DNA from: DASQFI01 sp963780895 | GTDB lineage: Bacteria; Acidobacteriota; Vicinamibacteria; Vicinamibacterales; SCN-69-37 | Direction of reading: 5' to 3' | Length of the DNA: 64,000 bases | Assembly (NCBI GenBank): GCA_963780895.1 | Contig: CAWAEG010000010.1 | Coordinates: 186,001-250,000 of the forward strand | Shown here: piece by piece, positions 19,398 through 27,449 of the stretch | Layout of the letters: each line of letters begins with the position of its first letter | Numbering within the stretch: position 1 is the stretch's first letter | Position numbers and translations under genes: made by a program | Notes under the pieces: model-generated | The model's input: the letters and a program-made list of their open reading frames with translations, nothing else | Told to the model about the DNA's origin: nothing | Databases searched by the model: none

Positions 19398-20546
19398 CTA
19401 TTTGCCCGTGATGACGCCCGACAGGGACTCGAGGAACCGGACGAGCGCCTGCTTGTCGTCGGCCGACAGGTTCAGCGGACGGAGAGGGAAGAGCATGTTG
19501 CGGTTGGCCCGGCCGCCCTTGTCGTAGAACTCGACGACATCGGCCAGGGTGGCGAGGCTGCCGTCGTGCATGTACGGCGCCGTGCGTGCCACCTCCCGCA
19601 GCGTCGGCGTCTTGAAACTGCCGCGCTCCCGGTCGTTTTTCGACACGTCGAACCGGCCGGTATCGGTGTAGCCGGTCTCGGGGTTCCACGCGACGCCGGT
19701 GTTCCAGAATCGCTCGTCGGTGAAGAGCGGTTCGCGATGGCAGATGCCGCAGGTCGATCGATTGAACACCTCTCGGCCGCGCTGCTGCTCTTCCGTCAGC
19801 GCGGTGGTGTCTCCTGCGACGAAGCGATCGTAGGGAGACTCGCCGGATCGGATCGATCGGACGTACGTGGCCAGCGCGCGCGCGAGGTCGTCGGCCGACA
19901 ACGGCCGCTCGAAGACCGCCTGAAACGCGGTCCGGTACGACTCGACGGCGTCGATCCGCTTCAGCGCCTCTTCGATAGGAAGGTCCATCTCGTTCGGGTC
20001 CGAGATGGGCAGCAGCACCTGGGCTTCAAGGGTATTGGCGCGGCCATCCCAGAACTGCACGCGCCCGAATCCGCGATTGATCAGGGCGGGAGAGTGCCGC
20101 TTGCCGACTCGACCGTACACCCCGACGGCCAGCGTGCGGGTGTCCGCAAACGCACGCTCCGGATCGTGACAGGTCGCGCACGAAACAGATCCGTCGGCCG
20201 ACAGGCGCTTCTCGAAAAACAGCTTTCGACCAAGGGCCGTCTTCGCGTCGGTGATCGGATTGTCCGGTGGCACCGGCAGCGTCATGTCCGCCAGCCGGGC
20301 TGTAGGACGCCTGTCTCTGATGACGCGAATGATCCCGGGCGGCCCTGGCGCCTGGATGACGGGCCCGGATCCCCGGGGGTTTGGCACATGGACAATGACT
20401 CCGGATCCTCGAGGTGTTGGGACCTGGATGACGACCCCGGACCCTTGAGAGGTGCCTTGCGACGACCGCAGCGAAGGGATGAAGGCGAGGGCCCAGACGG
20501 CGACGAGGAAGATCCAACGAATGCGCCAGCGTGCACGTCGGGTCAT
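19398..20546 (-). CDS. Di-heme cytochrome c peroxidase / MauG-family protein
   Basis: 382 residues with an N-terminal membrane or signal segment (WIFLVAVWALAFIPSL). Heme-binding motifs are CATCH (residues 123-127) and CGICH (266-270), within the conserved frames LSADGSVSCATCHDPERAF and FNRSTCGICHREPLFTDE; APYMHDGSLATLADVVEFYD is the conserved C-terminal heme region. The enzyme should be periplasmic and reduce hydrogen peroxide or oxidise a partner protein. Residues 35-70 contain three degenerate copies of a GSGVVIxVPxP unit, a likely flexible linker not found in classical family members. Its stop almost touches that of the methyltransferase gene. Confidence 0.9.
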   Translation of the reverse strand: MTRRARWRIRWIFLVAVWALAFIPSLRSSQGTSQGSGVVIQVPTPRGSGVIVHVPNPRGSGPVIQAPGPPGIIRVIRDRRPTARLADMTLPVPPDNPITDAKTALGRKLFFEKRLSADGSVSCATCHDPERAFADTRTLAVGVYGRVGKRHSPALINRGFGRVQFWDGRANTLEAQVLLPISDPNEMDLPIEEALKRIDAVESYRTAFQAVFERPLSADDLARALATYVRSIRSGESPYDRFVAGDTTALTEEQQRGREVFNRSTCGICHREPLFTDERFWNTGVAWNPETGYTDTGRFDVSKNDRERGSFKTPTLREVARTAPYMHDGSLATLADVVEFYDKGGRANRNMLFPLRPLNLSADDKQALVRFLESLSGVITGK

Positions 20547-20654
20547 GGCGACCTCACAAGCGCTAGGGCGGTTGACGGGGATCGGAGTGGTGTCAGTATC
20601 TTAGACCCCGTTCCGGAGAGTTGGACGCTCCGTCACATCAGGCGGCCGGCGACT

Positions 20655-20892
20655 CTTCAGACGAAACATTCCCTATGACGAAAACCTGCTCGTCGGGTTT
20701 GTCGCCGCGGCCGTCTGTGTGGCCGCGCCGGTGCGGTCCTGGCAAGGTGCGCCTGCCTCGCCAGCCGCTCAGGTCGTGCCGTCGCAACCGGCCGCCCTCG
20801 CGAACAGTGACACGTCAATGCATCGAACATCGGGCGGGACCTCGGGGCGATCTATTACGGGCAGCCGTACACGATTCCAGCGGTGAAGTGAG
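20655..20892 (+). pseudogene. Possible small exported protein or gene remnant
   Basis: A frame containing RRNIPYDENLLVGF then VAAAVCVAAPVRSWQGAPAS looks like a membrane or signal segment followed by a low-complexity Ala/Pro tail. The tail of another frame, DLGAIYYGQPYTIPAVK with a TGA at 20890-20892, looks more protein-like than chance. No clear start is visible and frames must be switched to join them, so this may be a degraded small gene. I do not recognise the family. Confidence 0.25.
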
Positions 20893-20894
20893 CG

Positions 20895-21050
20895 GCTCCC
20901 CAAGAGCAATGAACCACGAAGCTCACGAAGGGCACGAAGGAAAGCCCGACAAGTGCGAGAAATCTGTGACGCTGTCTTTGATCTTGCTCCCTGTCAGGCT
21001 TTCCTTCGTGTTCTTCGTGAGCTTCGTGGTTGATGCTCTTGGGAAGTCCT
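20895..21050. repeat. Long inverted repeat with CACGAAG units
   Basis: About 53-nt arms (roughly 20895-20947 and 20998-21050) are nearly perfect reverse complements, built from the units ACCACGAAG, CTCACGAAG and GCACGAAGG. A 50-nt unique spacer separates them. I recall that this motif type recurs in many environmental genomes as a dispersed non-coding repeat. It could form a very long hairpin upstream of the O-methyltransferase gene. Confidence 0.8.
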
Positions 21051-21135
21051 CGATGCCCACTGAGCGGTCGAAGACACTCCGAGTGAGCCTCCCACAGCTG
21101 CGCGATGCCCACTGACCGGACGAAGTACACTCCGA
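21051..21135 (+). repeat. Imperfect direct repeat (32/33 bp) before the O-methyltransferase gene
   Basis: The segment starting CGATGCCCACTGAGCGGTCG at 21051-21082 recurs at 21103-21135 with a few substitutions and one inserted base, separated by 20 bp. The second copy ends 7 bp before the ATG at 21143. It could be a duplicated operator or a local duplication linked to the adjacent inverted repeat. Confidence 0.65.
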
Positions 21136-21142
21136 CCGCAGA

Positions 21143-21826
21143 ATGAACGAGGATCGCTGGACCGCCGTCGATCAGTACGTCGATCACCTGCTCGTCGAAC
21201 CGGATGGCGCGCTCGACGCCGCGCTCGACGCGAGCACCGCTGGCGGTCTCCCGGCGATCAGCGTCACGCCGAGCCAGGGCAAGCTGCTGAATCTTCTCGC
21301 GCGTGCGATTGGCGCGCGTCGCATCCTCGAGCTCGGCACGCTTGGCGGCTACAGCACGATCTGGCTGGCGCGCGCGCTGCCGGCGGGCGGCCGCGTCGTC
21401 ACGATCGAATCCAGCCCCAAACACGCGAATGTGGCGCGCGGCAACCTGGAGCGCGCCGGCGTTGCGCCGCTCGTCGATCTCCGTGTCGGCCCGGCCCTCG
21501 AGGTGCTGCCACGGCTCGCGGCGGATGGCGCCGGACCGTTCGATTTCATCTTCATCGACGCCGACAAGCCGAACTATCCGCACTACCTGGAATGGGCGAT
21601 CACGCTGTCCCGTCCGGGCAGCCTCATCGTCGCCGACAACGTCGTCAGGGACGGCGCCGTGGTCGAGCCGCTCTCGGACGATCCGATGGTGAAGGGCGCG
21701 CGCGACTTCAACGCGCTGCTGGGCTCGGACCACCGCGTGTCGGGCACGATCGTGCAGACGGTCGGGGCGAAGGGGTACGACGGGTTCGCGGTGGCGCTGG
21801 TGCTCGGTCCGGAGGCGGCGCGGTGA
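21143..21826 (+). CDS. O-methyltransferase, CCoAOMT-like (family 3)
   Basis: An intact 227-residue protein. RILELGTLGGYSTIWLARAL is the SAM-binding motif I of the Methyltransf_3 family, FDFIFIDADKPNYPHYLEWA is the signature with catalytic/metal-binding Asp, and VADNVVRDGAVV is the following metal and substrate region. Members methylate catechol-type hydroxyls using SAM and a divalent cation; bacterial substrates are mostly unknown. There is no signal peptide, so it is cytoplasmic. The end overlaps the next gene by GTGA, so the two are translationally coupled. Confidence 0.9.
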   Translation: MNEDRWTAVDQYVDHLLVEPDGALDAALDASTAGGLPAISVTPSQGKLLNLLARAIGARRILELGTLGGYSTIWLARALPAGGRVVTIESSPKHANVARGNLERAGVAPLVDLRVGPALEVLPRLAADGAGPFDFIFIDADKPNYPHYLEWAITLSRPGSLIVADNVVRDGAVVEPLSDDPMVKGARDFNALLGSDHRVSGTIVQTVGAKGYDGFAVALVLGPEAAR

Positions 21827-22323
21827 CGCGACGGGCTCCGCAGACGAAGAGCGGTGAGGTGTACGGCGCACCTGCCGAACGCCAACTCACTGGCTTCATC
21901 GACAAGTACCCGCCGGACCTCGCGCGACAGACACGAGCGGCGCGACGCAAGATGCGGACACGGCTGCCGGGCGCGGTCGAGCTCGTGTACGACAACTACA
22001 ACGGCCTCGTGATCGGGTTCGGGCCCAACGAACGTCCGTCGGACGCCGTGTTCTCGCTGCTCGTCAGTCCCGGGGGCTGGGTCACGTTGTGTTTTCTCGA
22101 GGGCGCACATCTGGCCGATCCGGAGAACCTGCTCCGAGGCAGCGGCAACCGCGTGCGCCACATCCGGCTGGCATCTCCCGCCGATCTCGATCGATCGCCC
22201 ATCCAGGCGCTGCTGAGTGAGGCCATGAAGCAGGCCGATCCACGTTTCGACCCGCGGGCGCGTCGCCGGCTCATCATCAGGTCGGTTTCCGCGAAACAGC
22301 GGCCGCGAAGGCCCAAGAAGTAG
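21823..22323 (+). CDS. DUF1801-type protein
   Basis: 166 residues starting at GTG 21823, overlapping the TGA of the O-methyltransferase gene. The segments GAVELVYDNYNGLVIGFGPN, DAVFSLLVSPGGWVTLCFLE and LLRGSGNRVRHIRL are characteristic of the DUF1801 (YdhG-like) fold, a small cytoplasmic domain of unknown biochemical function. The C-terminus is strongly basic (KQRPRRPKK), which could mean nucleic acid contact. Coupling with a methyltransferase may be fortuitous. Confidence 0.8.
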   Translation: MTRRAPQTKSGEVYGAPAERQLTGFIDKYPPDLARQTRAARRKMRTRLPGAVELVYDNYNGLVIGFGPNERPSDAVFSLLVSPGGWVTLCFLEGAHLADPENLLRGSGNRVRHIRLASPADLDRSPIQALLSEAMKQADPRFDPRARRRLIIRSVSAKQRPRRPKK

Positions 22324-22336
22324 GGACGTGCACGGA

Positions 22337-22380
22337 AAGGGGGACGGGTCTCGCTTGCGCGAGCAAGACCCGTCCCCCTT
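22337..22380. repeat. REP-like hairpin after the DUF1801 gene
   Basis: Perfect 15-bp arms 22337-22351 (AAGGGGGACGGGTCT) and 22366-22380, 14-nt loop, ending in CTTCT. It begins 13 bp after the stop at 22321-22323. It may serve as terminator or REP element; GGGGACGGGTCT-type palindromes are common as dispersed intergenic repeats in environmental bacteria. Confidence 0.7.
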
Positions 22381-22385
22381 CTCCG

Positions 22386-22524
22386 CACGCCCGACCTTTG
22401 CGAGCGCCGCGAGGCAGCCCCTTGGCCCGCCGTAGCTTTAGCGGAGGCGGCGATCACGCTGCCTTGCGGCAAGCAGCGAGCGGGAGGGCGCAGGAACACG
22501 CTACGCCGAACTGGAAAACAGTCT
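22386..22524 (-). repeat. Dispersed inverted-repeat element, copy 4 (one arm lost)
   Basis: Read on the minus strand, it has the arm with GTTTTCCAGTTCGGCGTAGC and GTGTTCC, the core with GCTTGCCGCAAGGCAGC and CCGCTAAAGCTACGGCGG, and ends at GCTCGCAAAGGTCGGGCG. The partner arm is missing; its place is taken by the REP-like hairpin at 22337-22380. The orientation is opposite to copies 1, 3 and 5. Confidence 0.7.
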
Positions 22525-22567
22525 AGGCGCACTCTTTCGACGTCTGAACGTCGACAGGGAGACTCCC

Positions 22568-23014
22568 ATGGGAAACCTGATTGTTGCCATTGCGCTCGCG
22601 ATGACGGTCGGCCAGGCGCCCGCCAGTCAAGCCTCCGGCCAGACTTACGCGGGAACGTGGATCGCAGAGCTCGCAGGGACGACTTACATCCGTCTCGAGC
22701 TCGAGGGCGCAGCCGGTGCGCTGCGCGGCAGAATCAGCCTGGGCAACATTACAGGTTTGGATGCCCAGGGTCAGGTGATCAAAGCCGAACCGGCGCCGCG
22801 AGAGCTCACGACGATCTTCGACGTCACGCTGCGGACGACCAACATCGCGTTCTCTCACAAAGACGGCAACGACACGGATCATTTCGAGATGCGCCTGGTG
22901 GGAAACGAGACCGCCGAGCTTCTGTTCATTCTGACGGACGAGGATCGCAAGGAGCTCGCTGCCGACGGCCTCCCGGCCCCGAAGCCCTTTCGCCTGAAGA
23001 AGGTCGCGCGGTAG
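22568..23014 (+). CDS. Secreted hypothetical protein (148 aa)
   Basis: A signal peptide (MGNLIVAIALAMTVGQAPAS) is followed by a compact, probably all-beta domain (TYAGTWIAELAGTTYIRLEL, ALRGRISLGNI, DHFEMRLVGNETAELLFIL). The pattern of Gly-Thr-Trp start and alternating strands resembles small lipocalin- or TIGR03067-like extracellular domains, but I cannot name the family. The ATG has a GGGAGAC ribosome site. It is convergent with the metzincin lipoprotein gene, 23 bp apart. Confidence 0.7.
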   Translation: MGNLIVAIALAMTVGQAPASQASGQTYAGTWIAELAGTTYIRLELEGAAGALRGRISLGNITGLDAQGQVIKAEPAPRELTTIFDVTLRTTNIAFSHKDGNDTDHFEMRLVGNETAELLFILTDEDRKELAADGLPAPKPFRLKKVAR

Positions 23015-23037
23015 ATCAGCGGCGCTTCGCCGGCCTG

Positions 23038-24636
23038 CTAGCGGACGGGCGGGCTCCACGTGGCCATGAACCGGCGGTTGATCCACGCCGACGAGGGGTC
23101 GACGTCCGGCGACTGGTTTCCGGGCGGGCGCTGGAAGGCGATGCGGGCGGCGTCCCGGTCGAAGTCGTTCGGCTCGGTGCGGGCCTGCGAGTTCATCACG
23201 GACGTTCGCGCCGTGACGTGCTGGTAACCCAGCGCATGCCCCAGTTCGTGAGCGCGGAGGGACCGCGTGAACGCGCTTCCACTCCGATCGAAATCGCGGT
23301 CCAGCATGATGATGCCGGCCGTCACCCGGCCGTCGCTCTGAAGGCGGCAGCGCGCAAAGCCCCAGAATCCGGTAGCGGCGGTCAAGCCCACGACGCGACT
23401 GACGGTGATGACGTCATTGTTGAGGAGACCGACCCGCGCACCTTGTGCCGACTGCTGCCTGGTCACCGAATGAAAGTCGGTAAAGGCCCCGCCGGTGAGT
23501 TGCGGCAGCGCCCAGGTCAAATCGCTCATCAGCGCAGCCGCCTCGGCATCGGGCATGACCTCGTCGAGCGCGACGGCGTCCATCATGTTCATGTCAGTGA
23601 ACTGCAGCGAGCGCGTCTCGATGAGCAGCGGCGGCGCGGCCGTCCAGCGACGGAGCTGCGGCGAACGGAACATCTCGTCGAACGCCCGGAGATCGAAGCC
23701 GCCGGAAATCATGGAGACCAGCAGGTCTGCGCCGGGGACGCGAACGTTCGTGCGGCGCTCCACCCGATCGGGACCTGTGAACACCAGCAGGCGCGGCTCG
23801 GTCGATGCCGTCTTGGCCGTGACGAGAAACGCCCCCGACGATTCACAGGAAGTACCGGTCACTCCATCGCCGTCGACTTTGACACCGGCCACGGCCGACT
23901 GCGTGACCGCGTCAATCGCACGCCCGGTCGTGAGGTGTGGCGACGGGTCAAGACGGAAGTCGCTGCTCTCGTCCGACGTGAGCGTGAGACTGGCCGTCCT
24001 AACGAGGTGGCCGGGCGCGGACACCTCGACGGTCACCGCGCCCGTGTGCAGATTCGCCAGCACATAGCGCCCCGAATCGTCCACGCGTGTCATGCGTCCG
24101 GCGTCGGCCCCGGAGGTGATCTCCACAACCGCCGCGACGCGGCAGGGCGCAGTCGGCCGAACCGACACGACGCCCGACAGCGTCACACGTTCCGGCGCGG
24201 TGGGCGGCAGGTTGAAATCGAGTGACTGATCGGCGCCAATGGTGATCGTCTTGCTCTCCGGCGTATGGCCTGCAGCTGACACCTGCAGCGTCATTTCACC
24301 AGCCGTGAGATCGGTCATGGTGTAACGGCCCTCGGCGTCGCTCGTGGCCGATTTCCCGGCGTTCACGCCGGCCGAGACGTCGATTTTCGCCGACGCGATC
24401 GCCCGCCCTCCACCGCCCGCAACCACACGCCCAGTCAACGTAAATCGCGCTGGGGGTGTCACGACGGGCGGGGCCGGCGTTGGCGTTGGCGTTGGCGCCG
24501 GGGGAGGTCCCTGGGGAACGGTCACGCTCTCACGCGTGTCGATAGTGCGGCCGCTCGGCTGGCTTGGGCCCGAACAAGCTGCGGCAATCACGATGAGAGC
24601 AAGAAGGCCCGGCGCGCCAGCGAATGATCGTTTCAT
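23038..24636 (-). CDS. Lipoprotein with carboxypeptidase-regulatory-like domains and metzincin-type protease domain
   Basis: 532 residues, intact. The N-terminus has a lipobox (LALIVIAAACSG), then a Pro/Thr linker, then at least two CarboxypepD_reg-like beta-sandwich repeats (FTLTGRVVAGGGGRAIASAK; RVTLSGVVSVRPTAPC, each closing with SATSDAEGRYTM or RVDDSGRYVL). The C-terminal domain carries HELGHALGYQH (residues 463-473) followed by SVMNSQA, which is the metzincin zinc motif HExxHxxGxxH plus Met-turn. It is therefore probably a cell-surface zinc protease; the substrate is unknown. It is the last gene of the minus-strand envelope block that begins with the ECF sigma gene at 33596, though 200 bp separate it from the sulfatase-like gene. 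Confidence 0.85.
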   Translation of the reverse strand: MKRSFAGAPGLLALIVIAAACSGPSQPSGRTIDTRESVTVPQGPPPAPTPTPTPAPPVVTPPARFTLTGRVVAGGGGRAIASAKIDVSAGVNAGKSATSDAEGRYTMTDLTAGEMTLQVSAAGHTPESKTITIGADQSLDFNLPPTAPERVTLSGVVSVRPTAPCRVAAVVEITSGADAGRMTRVDDSGRYVLANLHTGAVTVEVSAPGHLVRTASLTLTSDESSDFRLDPSPHLTTGRAIDAVTQSAVAGVKVDGDGVTGTSCESSGAFLVTAKTASTEPRLLVFTGPDRVERRTNVRVPGADLLVSMISGGFDLRAFDEMFRSPQLRRWTAAPPLLIETRSLQFTDMNMMDAVALDEVMPDAEAAALMSDLTWALPQLTGGAFTDFHSVTRQQSAQGARVGLLNNDVITVSRVVGLTAATGFWGFARCRLQSDGRVTAGIIMLDRDFDRSGSAFTRSLRAHELGHALGYQHVTARTSVMNSQARTEPNDFDRDAARIAFQRPPGNQSPDVDPSSAWINRRFMATWSPPVR

Positions 24637-24842
24637 GGGATCCCCCGAACATCCGCTGGTGCTCTCGATTAGAGAGCGCCGGACGTCGGCCCAACGGCGC
24701 AGGCCGTCAGGAGGCCGGGAGCTGCAGGAGGGAAGGGTGGCGCAATGGCATGGCTGGGTTCCTTACTCTCGCACCAATTCATGAAGCGCGGTCGGGTCGT
24801 CGTTACTCTTCGTGAAACGTCACTGACGGAAAAACCGGACGG

Positions 24843-26267
24843 TTACCGACAGCGAGCAGCCGTCCGGGCGGCGATCGACCCGTCCCGATCCTGATGTGCG
24901 CTGTAGAAGCCGATGCAATCCTTGGGATCCGGTAGGGATTCGGACGTGGCGTGCGCACGCAACGGGCGAGACCCAACATAGCCCAGCGCGGCGAGATCCT
25001 CCTGAGCTGGCTTGGAAGGACCGCCGGCTTCTCGGGGACTGAGAGCCGGTCGGCGAGTGTGAGCGGGCGAGACCTGAAGACGCTGAGTCATGGCGGCGGC
25101 GGTCGCTGCCGCTCGGCATCCACATTGGCTCCTCGAAGGGATCGAGACAGATCTACACTCGGGGCGCGGTGCGTCGATCAGCTTGAACCTGCCCTCGCGG
25201 AGCGCGCGCAGCGGGCTCCACCCCAACCGCCGCGGATATTCGGACTCTGAATATGCCTCCAGGTCGAGCGTGCTCCGCCTGCCGGCGAGCAAATCGACCA
25301 GGCTGACGCCGTCCATTTGCGGCGCAGGAATCCCAAGGAGATCGAGAACGGTCGGCATGACGTCCGTGAGCCGGACGACGCCGCCGATGCGCCTGGGCGA
25401 GACGGCAGGCGTGCGGATGATGAGCGGGACGCGGAGTACGCTTTCGTAGATGAACACGCCGTGAGCCTGCTCGCCGTGATCGCCCAGCGACTCTCCGTGA
25501 TCGCCCGCGACGATCACGATCGTCTGACCCATCAGACGACGAGCGTCCAGCGCGTCGAGCAGGCGGCCGATCTGTGAGTCGGCGAACGCAATCTCGCCGA
25601 TGTACGGATCGGAAAACGTTGATCGGTATGGTTCGGGCGGATCGTACGGCCGATGCGGGATCGTACAGATGCGTCCACAAGAAGAAGCGCGAGCCCGCGA
25701 CGCTGTCGAGCCAACGGACCGCATCCGTCACGACCTCATCAGCTCGCCGCTGCCGTCCGCGGATCGGCAGGGCTCTGGCCGGCGTCCTCGGCAGGGCGCG
25801 GTCGGGACGAGCGGATCCAACGCCACTGTAGCGGTCGAACCCATGCGCGAGGCCGCGCTCCGGCGCCAGCACGATCGATCCCACGAATGCGCCGGTATGG
25901 AAGCCGCGATCGTGCAGCACCTCGGCGAGCGTCGTGTGGCGGGCGGCCAACGCTTCGTCCGCGTTGTCGCGGACGCCGTGTCCCGGCGGAAACAGCCCGG
26001 TGAAGAGGCTCGTGTGCGCCGGAAGCGTCAGCGGCGCGACCGACGTCGCCTGGTCGAAGACGACACCCTCGCGCCCGAGCCGGTCGAGCGCCGGCATCGA
26101 CGTGCCCATGAAGCCGTACACCGGCAGCCGATCGGCGCGTGTCGTGTCGAGCGTGATGATGACGACGTTCAGGGGACGGGACGAACGAAAAGTCGCACGC
26201 CACCAGAATCCGGCCAGGAGCGCGCCCGCGACGAGCAGCAGCGACCAGGATCGGAGGCGCCGCTCAT
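24843..26267 (-). CDS. Sulfatase / alkaline-phosphatase-superfamily hydrolase, membrane-anchored (frameshifted)
   Basis: A hydrophobic N-terminal segment (WSLLLVAGALLAGFWW) precedes LNVVIITLDTTRADRL, the first metal-binding motif of the superfamily. The nucleophile region reads SVAPLTLPAHTSLFTGLFPP, so the usual Cys/Ser-x-Pro-x-Arg formylglycine motif is absent and Thr would be the nucleophile. TIVIVAGDHGESLGDHGEQAHG is the second metal site, and LPDPKDCIGFY near the end recurs in acidobacterial members. Frames change near 26240, 25660 and 25170. The start ATG overlaps the TGA of the upstream lipoprotein gene (ATGA). Activity could be on sulfate or phosphate esters; the missing Cys argues against a formylglycine sulfatase. 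Confidence 0.75.
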
Positions 26268-27386
26268 CGCGTCAACTCGAAGCGATGGCCGCTCGATATG
26301 CACGAGGCGATCCGTTCGAATCGGGGCGGCCCCCCACGCGTTTCGAGCGTGCCATTGAACGTGCCCGAACGGCGAGAGCTCGAGCCGGTCAGCACGACGG
26401 ACCCGAACATCTCAAAGTAGGTGGAACCAGTGAGCTGTTCGAAGACCGAAGGAAAATAGGAGGAGGGCGAGCCGCAATAATAGTAGTAATAGAGACGATT
26501 GAGCTCGAACCTCAGACGCTCCGGTTCAAGGACACCGCGGAACGCGTTGCGTCTCCCGTCCTTTGATGTGTAGAACGTCGTCCCCTCGAGTGTCGCGGTC
26601 ACTCGGTGGTTGTCCTGAGTGAGGACCGCCTCGTATCGTCGTTCGTGAAGCTCGGCAGGCAGGAGAGCTCGGCACTCGGGCGCCGCCGCGATGGTGAGGG
26701 TGTAGGTGCCCTCGACGTTCTCGCGGTTACCGGAAAGCACCAGGCTGAAGCCGAGAGTGTGGTTGGACGTGACGGTCACTCGTTTCGTTTGGTCCAGGTA
26801 CCCGGGTTTGGTGGCCTGGACATCGACCTCGCCGGAGACGCCATAGAGGCGGTAACCAAGGGTATCCGTCACGGTCTCGAGCCCAGCCGCGGGTCCGGCG
26901 ACGACGGCGATACGGACGCCAGGCGCCGATTCGCCCTGGTCGACAACGCTGCCGCTGAGCTTGAACGTTCCTGCGGGCAGGACCAGCACCGTCTTGCCGG
27001 ACGATGGGCCGCCGAACGAAGCAAAGACACTCGCCTCACCCCGGTCGTGGCCAGTGGCAAGGCCCGCGGACGAAATGGAGAGCACCATTGAAGATGGTGT
27101 TGGACAACACCACGGCTGAATGCGCCATGTCGATTGGGCTGTCACGTCGCGCGTGGAGCCATCGGCGAAGGACGCGGTGGCTGTGGACTGAGCAGTCTCT
27201 CCGGGAGGTACGGAGGCCGGTCCAGCAACCTCGAGCCGCGTGAGGGCCGGCGTCGGCGGTGCTGCGGGACTGGCGGTTGCGGCGGCGGCGGCGTGGGAGC
27301 CGTCGGCGGGTTTTCGTCGCAGGCCACCAGCAGTCCGGCCAGGATCAGAGCGGCACACCCTGCTGAAGAAGTGATCGGAGTCGCAT
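26264..27386 (-). CDS. Lipoprotein with Ig-like and carboxypeptidase-regulatory-like domains (frameshifted N-terminus)
   Basis: Reconstruction from ATG 27386 gives MRLRSLLQQ, then after a frame change near 27350 a lipobox segment (AALILAGLLVACDENPP), a proline-rich spacer, and after another change near 27255 a BIG2-like domain (LTRLEVAGPASVPPGETAQ), a CarboxypepD_reg-like domain (TFKLSGSVVDQGESAPGVRI) and a C-terminal beta domain (GTYTLTIAAAPECRALLPAE to RFERIASCISSGHRFELTR). It is paralogous over its length to the protein at 33689-34813. It sits directly downstream of TonB receptor 2 and overlaps the sulfatase-like gene by 4 bp. A surface-binding or scaffold role is inference. Confidence 0.75.
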
Positions 27387-27449
27387 GTCAGGAGAAACGT
27401 CGCAGAACGGTGAACCGGACAGAGTGGACCTGACGTCAGGCGGCTGCGT

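Noticed and set aside
19392..20678. Long plus-strand open frame over the peroxidase gene
   Set aside because: The opposite strand encodes a clear di-heme peroxidase with two CxxCH motifs; GC-rich codon bias keeps the antisense frame open.
22657..24225. 522-codon plus-strand open frame
   Set aside because: It covers parts of two well-supported genes in other frames, and its translation is low-complexity and Arg/Gly-rich.
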